A stretch of DNA of 8,693 nucleotides from Actinomycetales bacterium (GTDB lineage Bacteria > Actinomycetota > Actinomycetes > Actinomycetales > JAHECE01): NCBI GenBank assembly GCA_024641895.1, contig JAHECE010000108.1:1-8693 (forward strand), read 5' to 3'. The position numbers and the translations under genes are program-made. A model generated the notes under the pieces. That model made no database searches. It was not told the origin of the DNA and was given only the letters and a program-made list of their open reading frames with translations. Below are positions 1-5,411 of this stretch, in pieces. The stretch's first letter is position 1. Every line of letters begins with the position of its first letter.

Positions 1-1
1 T

Positions 2-226
2 CGTTTCCGCGACCTTCGGCGCTACTTCGCTCGGCCGCGGATCTCGTCTGGCGCCGACGTCGAGGTCGGCCCGGCGCGGCTCCGGCATGCCTCGGCGACG
101 ACGACGCTCCACAGCTACGCCGCACGCGTGGCCGGACAGCGAAGAGTCCACACGGGCCGCGTGGACTCTGTCCTGGCGGCCCGTGTGGACTCTATGCGGA
201 CTGTGGGAGCCGCCCACCTGCGTTAG
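2..226 (+). pseudogene. Tyrosine recombinase (phage-type integrase) C-terminal remnant, 5' end outside window
   Basis: The second forward frame is open from the window edge to a TAG at 224-226 and gives 74 residues that read, in register, as the end of an actinobacterial phage-type integrase: an HxxR-box region (RFRDLRRYF), the ISSGADVEV stretch, ARLRHASATTTLHSYA, and a tail with VLAARVDSMRT. Arg6, the second-box His29 (codon 86-88) and the nucleophile Tyr39 (116-118) are present. The HxxR histidine is Arg (codon CGC at 8-10, one transition from CAC), and the usual RH after it is RR. In this family the enzyme cuts and rejoins DNA at attachment sites; loss of that histidine normally cripples it. 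I infer a decaying remnant of an integrated element. It could instead be a divergent full gene, because no frameshift or internal stop is visible and the N-terminal part lies outside. It converges on glnA. Confidence 0.7.
143..193. repeat. 18-bp perfect inverted repeat with nested 9-bp copies
   Basis: Bases 143-160 (AGAGTCCACACGGGCCGC) and 176-193 are exact reverse complements separated by 15 nt. The loop itself starts with GTGGACTCT (161-169), identical to the end of the right arm (185-193) and complementary to the start of the left arm (143-151). Two exclusive hairpins can therefore form: a long one (18 bp, 15-nt loop) and a short one (9 bp, 9-nt loop). The repeat lies inside the last codons of the integrase remnant. 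It could act as an extra transcription barrier; the function is unknown. Confidence 0.75.
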
Positions 227-244
227 CGCAGGCGGGCGGCTCCC
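205..244. terminator. Strong hairpin, probable bidirectional terminator for glnA and the integrase remnant
   Basis: GGGAGCCGCCC (205-215) pairs with 234-244 and CCTGCG (217-222) pairs with 227-232, with one A/C mismatch between and a TTAG loop: 17 pairs in all. On the minus strand it begins 6 nt past the glnA stop codon. No T-tract follows on either strand, as is common for actinobacterial intrinsic terminators. The TAG stop of the integrase remnant lies in the loop, so the hairpin serves the 3' ends of both convergent genes. Confidence 0.75.
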
Positions 245-250
245 GACAGG

Positions 251-1675
251 TCAGACGTCGTAGTACAGCTCGAACTCGTGCGGGTGCGGCCGCAGGCGGA
301 TCGGGTCCACCTCACGGCTGCGCTTGTAGTCGATCCACTCCGCGATCAGGTCGGGGGTGAACACGTTCCCGGCCGTCAGGTAGTCGTGGTCCTTCTCGAG
401 CTCGTCGAGGACCTCGGAGAGCGAGGCCGGAACCTGCTGGATGAGCGCGTGCTCCTCCGGGGGCAGCTCGTAGAGGTCCTTGTCGACCGGGTCCGGGGGC
501 TCGATCCGGTTCTGGATGCCGTCGAGGCCGGCCATGAGCATCGCCGCGAACGCGAGGTACGGGTTGCTCGAGGGGTCCGGCACGCGGAACTCGATCCGCT
601 TCGCCTTGGGGTTCGAACCCGTCACCGGGATGCGGATGCAGGCGGACCGGTTGCGGGCCGAGTAGACCAGGTTGACCGGCGCCTCGAAGCCGGGGACCAG
701 GCGGTGGTAGGAGTTCACCGTCGGGTTCGTGAAGGCGAGGAGCGACGGGGCGTGCTTGAGCAGCCCACCGATGTACCAGCGCGCCATGTCGGACAGGCCG
801 CCGTAGCCCTTCTCGTCGAAGAACAGCGGCTGGCCGTTCTTCCACAGGGACTGGTGGACGTGCATGCCCGAGCCGTTGTCACCGAAGAGCGGCTTGGGCA
901 TGAAGGTCGCCGTGCGACCGGCGTTGTGCGCCACGTTCTTCACGACGTACTTGAAGAGCTGGACCTTGTCACCTGACTTGGCGAGCGTGTCGAACCGGTA
1001 GTTGATCTCAGCCTGCCCGGCGGTGCCCACCTCGTGGTGCGAGCGCTCGACCTGGAGCCCCAGGTCGTCGAGGAGAAGGCAGATCTGGTCGCGGAGGTCG
1101 GCGAAGTGGTCCACCGGCGGAACCGGGAAGTACCCACCCTTGTAGGGGGTCTTGTGACCGAGGTTGCCGCCCTCCTCTTCGCGGCCCGTGTTCCACGCGG
1201 CCTCGATGGAGTCGATGTAGTAGTAGCCGGCGTTCTGCTTCGTCTCGAAGCGCACGTCGTCGAAGATGTAGAACTCGGCCTCGGGGGCGAAGAACGCCGT
1301 GTCCGCGATGCCGGTCGAGCGCAGGTACGCCTCGGCCTTGGCTGCGACCTGACGCGGGTCGCGGCTGTAGGGCTCGTCCGTGTACGGGTCGACGATGTGG
1401 AAGTTGATGTTCAGCGTCTTCTCGGCCCGGAAGGGGTCGACGTAGGCCGAGTCGAGGTCGGGGATCAGCTTCATGTCCGACTCGTGGATGGCCTGGAAGC
1501 CGCGGATCGACGATCCGTCGAACATCTGGCCTTCCGTGAAGAAGTCCGCATCGACCGAGTAGGCCGGGACGTTGAAGTGCTGCATCACGCCGGGGAGATC
1601 ACAGAAACGCACGTCGATGAACTTGACGTCGTTCTCGGAGATGTAGGCGAGAGCCTCACCCGCGTCTTTGAACAT
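251..1675 (-). CDS. glnA: Glutamine synthetase type I (beta subtype)
   Basis: This cytosolic dodecameric enzyme makes glutamine from glutamate, ammonia and ATP. The 474-aa length is normal for GSI. Visible signatures, in order: the N-terminal beta-grasp part with FDGSSIRGF (52-60), metal ligands in APEAEF (Glu132, Glu134) and HHEVGTAGQAE (Glu215, Glu223), the ATP-site block KPLFGDNGSGMHVHQSLW with His272, the flap glutamate in GFEAP (Glu331), and substrate arginines in HRLVPG and RNRSACIR. The KDLYELPPEE motif (Tyr402) is the adenylylation site that marks the beta subtype, so GlnE-type control is expected. The ATG at 1673-1675 follows AGGAG with a 6-nt spacer. A GlnR box lies upstream and a strong hairpin lies just past the stop. 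It is the glnA1-type assimilatory gene, by sequence and by its RDD-DUF4191-lipA-lipB neighbourhood. No key residue is missing. Confidence 0.98.
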   Translation of the reverse strand: MFKDAGEALAYISENDVKFIDVRFCDLPGVMQHFNVPAYSVDADFFTEGQMFDGSSIRGFQAIHESDMKLIPDLDSAYVDPFRAEKTLNINFHIVDPYTDEPYSRDPRQVAAKAEAYLRSTGIADTAFFAPEAEFYIFDDVRFETKQNAGYYYIDSIEAAWNTGREEEGGNLGHKTPYKGGYFPVPPVDHFADLRDQICLLLDDLGLQVERSHHEVGTAGQAEINYRFDTLAKSGDKVQLFKYVVKNVAHNAGRTATFMPKPLFGDNGSGMHVHQSLWKNGQPLFFDEKGYGGLSDMARWYIGGLLKHAPSLLAFTNPTVNSYHRLVPGFEAPVNLVYSARNRSACIRIPVTGSNPKAKRIEFRVPDPSSNPYLAFAAMLMAGLDGIQNRIEPPDPVDKDLYELPPEEHALIQQVPASLSEVLDELEKDHDYLTAGNVFTPDLIAEWIDYKRSREVDPIRLRPHPHEFELYYDV

Positions 1676-1713
1676 CCGTAGCTCCTAGGTAGGGGACACA
1701 CCGCAAGGGCACG

Positions 1714-1749
1714 TCCGGTCAACGTAGAGCGAAGGCGTTTCCCGTGCGT
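1714..1749 (-). promoter_or_regulatory. Putative glnA promoter
   Basis: On the minus strand TACGTT (1726-1721) fits the TANNNT -10 consensus and predicts a start of transcription near 1714, giving a leader of about 38 nt. The -35 position (around 1744-1749) has no TTGACA-like hexamer, which fits an activator-dependent promoter. With this start, the centre of the GlnR box falls at about -41.5, the usual position for direct activation. The start site is inferred. Confidence 0.45.
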
Positions 1750-1774
1750 GACTCGTATGTGTCCGCAGTGTTAC
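1737..1774 (-). promoter_or_regulatory. GlnR box upstream of glnA
   Basis: Read on the minus strand from 1774 to 1737 the blocks are GTAAC-n6-GACAC-n6-GTCAC-n6-GAAAC. This matches the known actinobacterial GlnR operator (gTnAC-n6-GaAAC, twice) with exact spacing; only one base in the second block departs from consensus. GlnR is the OmpR-type nitrogen regulator of Streptomyces and Mycobacterium. The box ends 61 nt before the glnA start codon and also lies upstream of the divergent RDD gene. Confidence 0.85.
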
Positions 1775-1818
1775 ATCGGGCCCACCCTAGAGGCGGTCGG
1801 CGGGGTTCGTCCCGCGCG

Positions 1819-1853
1819 TTCGACTCCGGGTGCGCTCAACTACCGTAGCGGCG
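1819..1853 (+). promoter_or_regulatory. Putative leaderless promoter of the RDD gene
   Basis: TACCGT (1841-1846) matches the TANNNT -10 consensus and is followed by exactly six bases and then the GTG at 1853, so transcription would start on the start codon. TTCGAC (1819-1824) is a possible -35 with a 16-nt spacer. No Shine-Dalgarno sequence precedes the GTG, which supports a leaderless mRNA. Confidence 0.55.
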
Positions 1854-2230
1854 TGACGACCCCGAGTTCGAGCCCGCGCCCGCCCCGGCTCCCGCAGCCG
1901 GCGGCCATCTCGCGTCGCCTGGTCGCGCTTCTCGCCGACTGGCTCATCGCCTTGGCGATCAGTGCGGGCTTCTTCGGGTACGACCCGACCGCGAACCTGG
2001 TGATCTTCTTCGCGATGTCCGTGATCCTGGTCGGCACGCTCGGCTCGACGATCGGCCACCGGATCCTCGGGCTCGGGGTTCGTGACCTCGACGGGGGGCT
2101 TCCGGGGCCCGGCCGAGCCGCGATCCGGACCCTTGCGCTATGTCTGGTCCTTCCCGCGATCGTGTGGGGGCCCGACGGCCGGGGGTTGCACGACCGCTGG
2201 GCCGGGACCCAGATCCTGCGCCTGCGCTGA
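1853..2230 (+). CDS. RDD family membrane protein
   Basis: The 125-aa protein has a Ser/Pro-rich N-terminus followed by an RDD domain: SRRLVALLADWLIALAI (residues 20-36, with the paired Arg and the Asp of the family name), a second hydrophobic span (about 47-65), a short loop GHRILGLGVRDLDGG, a third span around 91-106, and a C-terminal GLHDRWAGT with the last conserved Asp (114). RDD proteins are small integral membrane proteins; some bacterial members are linked to ion or Na+/H+ exchange, but the role of this actinobacterial group next to glnA is not known. I chose GTG 1853 over the longer GTG 1748 reading, because the extra 35 residues are unlike the family, would be read through the GlnR box, and a good leaderless promoter sits right before 1853. 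It diverges from glnA and converges on the DUF4191 gene. Confidence 0.88.
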   Translation: MTTPSSSPRPPRLPQPAAISRRLVALLADWLIALAISAGFFGYDPTANLVIFFAMSVILVGTLGSTIGHRILGLGVRDLDGGLPGPGRAAIRTLALCLVLPAIVWGPDGRGLHDRWAGTQILRLR

Positions 2231-2266
2231 CCGGCCCCACACGATCTCTTCGCCGGCGGTGGTGAG

Positions 2267-2983
2267 TCAGCGGCCCCGCATGCCCTTGCGGTCCGGCCGA
2301 GCGCGCGTCGGGTCGATGCCCTTCGGGATCGGCGGGCGCGCCGTGCCGAGGGCCTTGAGTCGCTTGGCTACCTCGGCGCTCTCGGCCGCGGTCAGCTTGC
2401 CCTTCTGGCGCTGCACGGTCCGCGTGAGCTTCAGGAGCGGCGTCTGGCCCTCTTCGTTGCCCAGCTGAATGAGGTGGACGGGCACGTTCGGCAGAAGGCG
2501 TGTGGTGCGCTTGCGCTCGTTCTCCAGCAGTCGCCCGACTCGGGCGGCCGGGCCCTCGCTGATCAGAACGACGCCAGGCCGTCCGACCGCACGGAAGACG
2601 AGGTCTTGGGTGCGCGGGTCGACGGCGACGGGTTCCTTCTCGATCGTCCAGCCGCGCCGCAGGGTGCCGAGGGCGGCGACGGAGGCTCCCGGCTGCCCCT
2701 CGATCTGGCCGTAGGCAGCCTTCTCGGCCCTTCGCCCCATGATCGTCAGCGCCACGAGCGTGGCGGTCGGCACGCCGAGTACGAGGCCGTACCAGATCGC
2801 CCCGAACACGTAGCCGAGCACGGCGGCCACGGCGACGACGCCGACGAAGGCGAGCAGCATCCACCACGTCACCGCGGGGTCGTGGCGACGTGTCATCCCG
2901 TACACGTCCCACAGTTGGTTGTACCAACGCCGCTTGCGAGCCTTGGGCGTCTTTGCAGGGGAGGGCGACTTCTTCGCGGCCAT
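2267..2983 (-). CDS. DUF4191 family membrane protein
   Basis: The 238-aa protein has a strongly basic N-terminus (KKSPSPAKTPKARKRR), then two adjacent hydrophobic spans (about 39-58 and 62-83), and a cytosolic-looking C-terminal domain rich in basic residues (ERKRTTRLLPNVPVHLIQLG, then a Lys/Arg-rich tail). This layout and its place between lipA and the RDD gene match the DUF4191 family (Rv2219 in M. tuberculosis). Function is unknown; the name carries no biochemical meaning. The ATG at 2981-2983 has no Shine-Dalgarno sequence but a TANNNT box six bases upstream. It converges on the RDD gene with 36 nt between the stops and no strong terminator. It lies 68 nt downstream of lipA, so partial read-through from lipA is possible. 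Confidence 0.9.
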   Translation of the reverse strand: MAAKKSPSPAKTPKARKRRWYNQLWDVYGMTRRHDPAVTWWMLLAFVGVVAVAAVLGYVFGAIWYGLVLGVPTATLVALTIMGRRAEKAAYGQIEGQPGASVAALGTLRRGWTIEKEPVAVDPRTQDLVFRAVGRPGVVLISEGPAARVGRLLENERKRTTRLLPNVPVHLIQLGNEEGQTPLLKLTRTVQRQKGKLTAAESAEVAKRLKALGTARPPIPKGIDPTRARPDRKGMRGR

Positions 2984-3016
2984 GCGGCCACGATACCGGC
3001 CTCGCCAGGTCGTCAG
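2984..3016 (-). promoter_or_regulatory. Putative leaderless promoter of the DUF4191 gene
   Basis: On the minus strand TATCGT (2995-2990) is a TANNNT -10 box followed by exactly six bases (GGCCGC) and the ATG. CTGACG (3016-3011) is a possible but short-spaced (15 nt) -35. No Shine-Dalgarno sequence is present, so transcription probably starts on the ATG. Confidence 0.5.
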
Positions 3017-3020
3017 TCGC

Positions 3021-3035
3021 TCCCCGCAGCGGGGG
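3021..3035 (-). terminator. Short GC hairpin after lipA, weak terminator candidate
   Basis: CCCCG (3022-3026) pairs with CGGGG (3030-3034) around a 3-nt loop, with one flanking T-G wobble. It lies about 17 nt past the lipA stop on the minus strand and before the DUF4191 promoter. The stem is short and no T-run follows, so at best it slows transcription. Confidence 0.3.
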
Positions 3036-3051
3036 TGGCGGTCTGTCTTTG

Positions 3052-4050
3052 TCAGCCGAGCAGGGCGGCGGCCTCCTGGCGCGACGTCGTGGGCTCCGTG
3101 AGGTGTGCCAGCGCCGGCGGGACAGGTAGCCCGCGGCGGGCCATGGCCTTGCCCCAGAGGCGGCCGGCTCGGTAGGAGGAGCGCACGAGGGGGCCGGCCA
3201 TGACGCCGAGGAAGCCGATCTCCTCAGCGGCGTCGGACAGCGCGGCGAACTCCTCGGGTCGCACCCACCGGTCCACAGGGTGGTGCCGTTTCGAGGGGCG
3301 CAGGTACTGCGTGATCGTCAGCAGGTCGCAGCCTGACTCGTAGAGGTCGTGCAGCGCTTGCTCGGCCTCCTCGAGCGTCTCACCCATACCGAGGATGAGG
3401 TTGGACTTGGTGACCAACCCGGCCGCCCGCGCGGCGGTCAGGACGCTGAGCGAACGGTCGTAGCGAAAGCCCGGTCGGATGGTCTTGAAGATCCGGGGGA
3501 CGGTCTCGAGGTTGTGCGCGAGGACCTCCGGTCGGGAGGAGAAGACCTCGGCCAGCAAGTCGGACTCCGCGTTGAAGTCAGGGATGAGCAGCTCGACGCC
3601 CGTCTCCGGGTTGATCGCATGGATCTGCCGGACGGTCTCCGCGTAGAGCCAGGCACCGCCGTCGGCCAGGTCGTCACGGGCGACCCCGGTGACGGTCGAG
3701 TACCGCAGCCCCATCTCACGGACGGACTCGGCTACCCGGCGCGGCTCGTCGGAGTCGAAGTCGGCGGGCTTGCCGGTGTCGATCTGGCAGAAGTCGCATC
3801 GCCGTGTGCACTGGTCGCCGCCGATGAGGAAGGTCGCCTCTCGGTCTTCCCAGCACTCGTAGATGTTGGGGCAGCCCGCCTCCTCGCACACGGTATGCAG
3901 GCCGCCGGCGCGGACCAGCGAGCGGAGCTCGTTGTACTCGGGCCCCATGGTGGCCCGGGTCTTGATCCAGTCCGGCTTCTTCTCGATCGGGACCTGGGCG
4001 TTGCGCGCCTCGACGCGCAGCATCCGCCGGCCCTCAGGTGCGAGCGTCAC
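3052..4050 (-). CDS. lipA: Lipoyl synthase (radical SAM)
   Basis: LipA inserts two sulfur atoms at C6 and C8 of protein-bound octanoyl groups to form lipoyl cofactors in the cytosol. All hallmarks are present in the 332 aa: the auxiliary cluster cysteines CEEAGCPNIYEC (Cys55, 60, 66), the radical-SAM CTRRCDFC (Cys81, 85, 88), the SAM-binding region with GGAWLY and ELLIPDF, and the C-terminal RSSY (290-293) whose serine ligates the auxiliary [4Fe-4S] cluster. The GTG start at 4048-4050 follows a strong AGGAGG (4062-4057) with 6-nt spacing, and the N-terminus EGRRMLRVEARNAQ matches mycobacterial LipA, so the start is firm. It lies 51 nt downstream of lipB in the same direction, which makes a lipB-lipA operon likely. 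Nothing is missing or truncated. Confidence 0.98.
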   Translation of the reverse strand: MTLAPEGRRMLRVEARNAQVPIEKKPDWIKTRATMGPEYNELRSLVRAGGLHTVCEEAGCPNIYECWEDREATFLIGGDQCTRRCDFCQIDTGKPADFDSDEPRRVAESVREMGLRYSTVTGVARDDLADGGAWLYAETVRQIHAINPETGVELLIPDFNAESDLLAEVFSSRPEVLAHNLETVPRIFKTIRPGFRYDRSLSVLTAARAAGLVTKSNLILGMGETLEEAEQALHDLYESGCDLLTITQYLRPSKRHHPVDRWVRPEEFAALSDAAEEIGFLGVMAGPLVRSSYRAGRLWGKAMARRGLPVPPALAHLTEPTTSRQEAAALLG

Positions 4051-4056
4051 GCACGT

Positions 4057-4062
4057 CCTCCT
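4057..4062 (-). promoter_or_regulatory. Ribosome binding site of lipA
   Basis: AGGAGG on the minus strand, 6 nt before the GTG start. It is the strongest Shine-Dalgarno in the lip cluster and contrasts with lipB, which has none; this fits lipA being translated as a downstream gene of a shared mRNA. Confidence 0.85.
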
Positions 4063-4069
4063 CGGTGTC

Positions 4070-4087
4070 GGCTCCCGCGGCTCCCGC
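4070..4087. repeat. Tandem 9-bp duplication between lipB and lipA
   Basis: GGCTCCCGC occurs twice head to tail (4070-4078 and 4079-4087) in the 51-nt spacer between the two genes, just upstream of the lipA ribosome binding site. It is probably a slippage product. Confidence 0.6.
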
Positions 4088-4101
4088 GCAGCCCGACCAC
4101 T

Positions 4102-4794
4102 CTACGACGCCGCACCGACGGCCGCGCCCACGGCGACCTCGGGCTTGCGCAGGGCAGCCCGCATCGACGCCAGGTGGCGCTCGAGGTGCTCGGTCAACGG
4201 CGCGACCAGGTCGAGCGGGGTGATCCGGCGGCCGGCCTCCGCCGTCAGGGACGTCACGTCGGCGTCGGAGATGCCGCAGGGCACGATGCGGTCGAAGGCG
4301 CCGAGGTCCGGGCAGGCGTTGATGGCGATGCCGTGCATCGTGACGCCCTTGGCGACTCGGACGCCGATGGCCGCGACCTTGCGGTCCCGTCCGCGTTCGT
4401 CAGCCTCGACCCAGACACCGCTTCGACCGTCGATCCGCACCCCGCGCACGCCGAGGTCGGCACAGAGGTCGATGATCGCGCCCTCGAGAGCGCGGACATA
4501 GGCGACGACGTCCACCGGCTCGGCAAGCGCGATGATCGGGTACCCGACGAGCTGCCCCGGGCCGTGCCACGTGATCTTGCCGCCACGGTCGACGTCGATC
4601 ACCGGGGTGCCATCGACCGGGCGGTCGCTCGTCGCGGTCCGGCGTCCCGCCGTGTACACGTTCGCGTGCTCGAGGAGCAGGACGGTGTCCTCGCGGCTCC
4701 CGTCGACGACGCCGGCGTGGACCTGGCGCTGCAGGTCCCACGCCCAGTCGTAGTCGACCAAGGCGCTGCCGAGCTCGATCGGTTCGAATCGCAT
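4102..4794 (-). CDS. lipB: Lipoyl(octanoyl) transferase
   Basis: LipB moves octanoate from octanoyl-ACP to the lipoyl domains of 2-oxoacid dehydrogenases and glycine cleavage H protein, giving the substrate for LipA. The 230-aa protein shows the family signature DRGGKITWHGPGQLVGYPI (69-87), the catalytic lysine in KVAAIGVRV (Lys139), the THGxAxNxxxDL-like stretch MHGIAINACPDL, and the catalytic cysteine in PCGISD (Cys173). These positions agree with the Cys/Lys pair of mycobacterial LipB. An Ala/Val-rich tail (about 218-230) looks unstructured. The ATG at 4792-4794 has no Shine-Dalgarno sequence, but TANNNT six bases upstream suggests a leaderless mRNA. The MarR gene ends 14 nt upstream in the same direction, so read-through from it is also possible. 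Confidence 0.97.
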   Translation of the reverse strand: MRFEPIELGSALVDYDWAWDLQRQVHAGVVDGSREDTVLLLEHANVYTAGRRTATSDRPVDGTPVIDVDRGGKITWHGPGQLVGYPIIALAEPVDVVAYVRALEGAIIDLCADLGVRGVRIDGRSGVWVEADERGRDRKVAAIGVRVAKGVTMHGIAINACPDLGAFDRIVPCGISDADVTSLTAEAGRRITPLDLVAPLTEHLERHLASMRAALRKPEVAVGAAVGAAS

Positions 4795-4806
4795 CGGCTC
4801 AGCCTA
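4795..4806 (-). promoter_or_regulatory. Putative leaderless promoter (-10) of lipB
   Basis: TAGGCT (4806-4801, minus strand) is a TANNNT box followed by exactly six bases (GAGCCG) and the lipB ATG. The box starts right after the MarR stop codon. I see no convincing -35. The spacing is the same as at the RDD and DUF4191 genes. Confidence 0.45.
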
Positions 4807-4808
4807 GG

Positions 4809-5312
4809 TCAGCCGGGGGCCTCCTCGCCCGCGGCTTCGCGCCGGGCGACCCCTCTTTCGCCGGCGCCCGAGGCGTCCGGGGGAGCGGTGTCGTCGTCGT
4901 CCCGCAGAAGCGTGATGAGTGCGTCTCGGAGGGCCTCGACCTGGGTGGGGCTGAGTCTGCGAGTCGCGACGGACTCGACGAGTCGAGGGTTGCTCGCGGC
5001 CGCCAGCACCTCCCGGCCGGCCGGGAGCAGGGTCACCACGTGCCGGCGGCGGTCCACGCCGTGGGGCGCGCGCGCAAGGTACCCGGCGCGTTCGAGCCGC
5101 GCGAGCATGCGGCTCATCGTCTGCTCCGTCACAGACATGGCCGCCGCGAGCTCTCGTTGCGAGTGGTCCGCCCGGGCGAGGAGCACGAGGACGGGGAAGC
5201 TCCCGTGCGACAGGTGCCAGGCCTCGAGGTGGCTGTCCCACGCGCGCTCGACGCGGCGGGCGGCTGCCGACAGCAGGCGTCCGGTCGGCCATCGGGGAAG
5301 GTCATCGTCCAT
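4809..5312 (-). CDS. MarR family transcriptional regulator
   Basis: The 167-aa protein has the MarR winged-helix layout: a dimerisation helix (about 10-35), the helix-turn-helix SQRELAAAMSVTEQTMSRMLARLER (51-75), the wing APHGVDRRRHVVTLLPAGREVL (82-103) with the conserved DRR, and a C-terminal dimerisation helix (120-137). The last 30 residues are acidic and low in complexity. MarR proteins are dimeric repressors, often released by small phenolic or drug-like ligands. I chose ATG 5310-5312 because GGAGGA lies 6 nt upstream; the open frame continues much further upstream, but only as a by-product of GC-rich sequence. It is divergent from the MMPL exporter, the usual repressor-pump arrangement, and its 3' end abuts lipB. 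Ligand and target are inferred. Confidence 0.9.
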   Translation of the reverse strand: MDDDLPRWPTGRLLSAAARRVERAWDSHLEAWHLSHGSFPVLVLLARADHSQRELAAAMSVTEQTMSRMLARLERAGYLARAPHGVDRRRHVVTLLPAGREVLAAASNPRLVESVATRRLSPTQVEALRDALITLLRDDDDTAPPDASGAGERGVARREAAGEEAPG

Positions 5313-5316
5313 CCCG

Positions 5317-5324
5317 CCTCCTCC
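5317..5324 (-). promoter_or_regulatory. Ribosome binding site that fixes the marR-type gene start
   Basis: GGAGGAGG on the minus strand, 4-6 nt before ATG 5312. The alternative in-frame ATG at 5354 (14 residues earlier) lacks such a site, and the added residues would include a glycine run encoded by this purine tract. Confidence 0.75.
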
Positions 5325-5327
5325 GCC

Positions 5328-5371
5328 TTGAGTATCGAACGCTCTTCGGTCCATGATGGTCAGCATGCTGA
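5328..5371. promoter_or_regulatory. Divergent marR/MMPL control region with palindromic operator candidate
   Basis: The 99 nt between the two divergent starts contain a perfect 12-bp palindrome, TCAGCATGCTGA (5360-5371), and just before it CCAT-G-ATGG (5351-5359). A possible exporter promoter is TTGAGT (5328-5333), an 18-nt spacer and CATGAT (5352-5357), which would place the start of transcription inside the palindrome. MarR dimers bind such near-palindromes to block both promoters. The operator assignment is inference. Confidence 0.45.
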
Positions 5372-5411
5372 GGACTTGTCGACCCCGACCGGCCGGAACT
5401 GGGACTCCATC

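Noticed and set aside
278..1681. Long plus-strand open frames opposite glnA
   Set aside because: They encode Arg/Val/Asp-rich sequence with no recognisable domain, lie entirely antisense to a clear GS gene, and are expected from high GC at third codon positions.
2231..2266. CCGGC/GCCGG pairing between the convergent RDD and DUF4191 stops
   Set aside because: Only 5 bp with a 16-nt loop and no T-run; too weak to call a terminator.
1959..2927. 322-codon minus-strand frame across the RDD and DUF4191 genes
   Set aside because: It is out of frame with DUF4191, Arg/Gly/Pro-rich without motifs, and runs antisense to the RDD gene.
3349..5331. 660-codon plus-strand open frame across lipA, lipB and the MarR gene
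   Set aside because: It is antisense to three well-supported genes, shows no domain, and crosses their boundaries; it is a GC-driven shadow.
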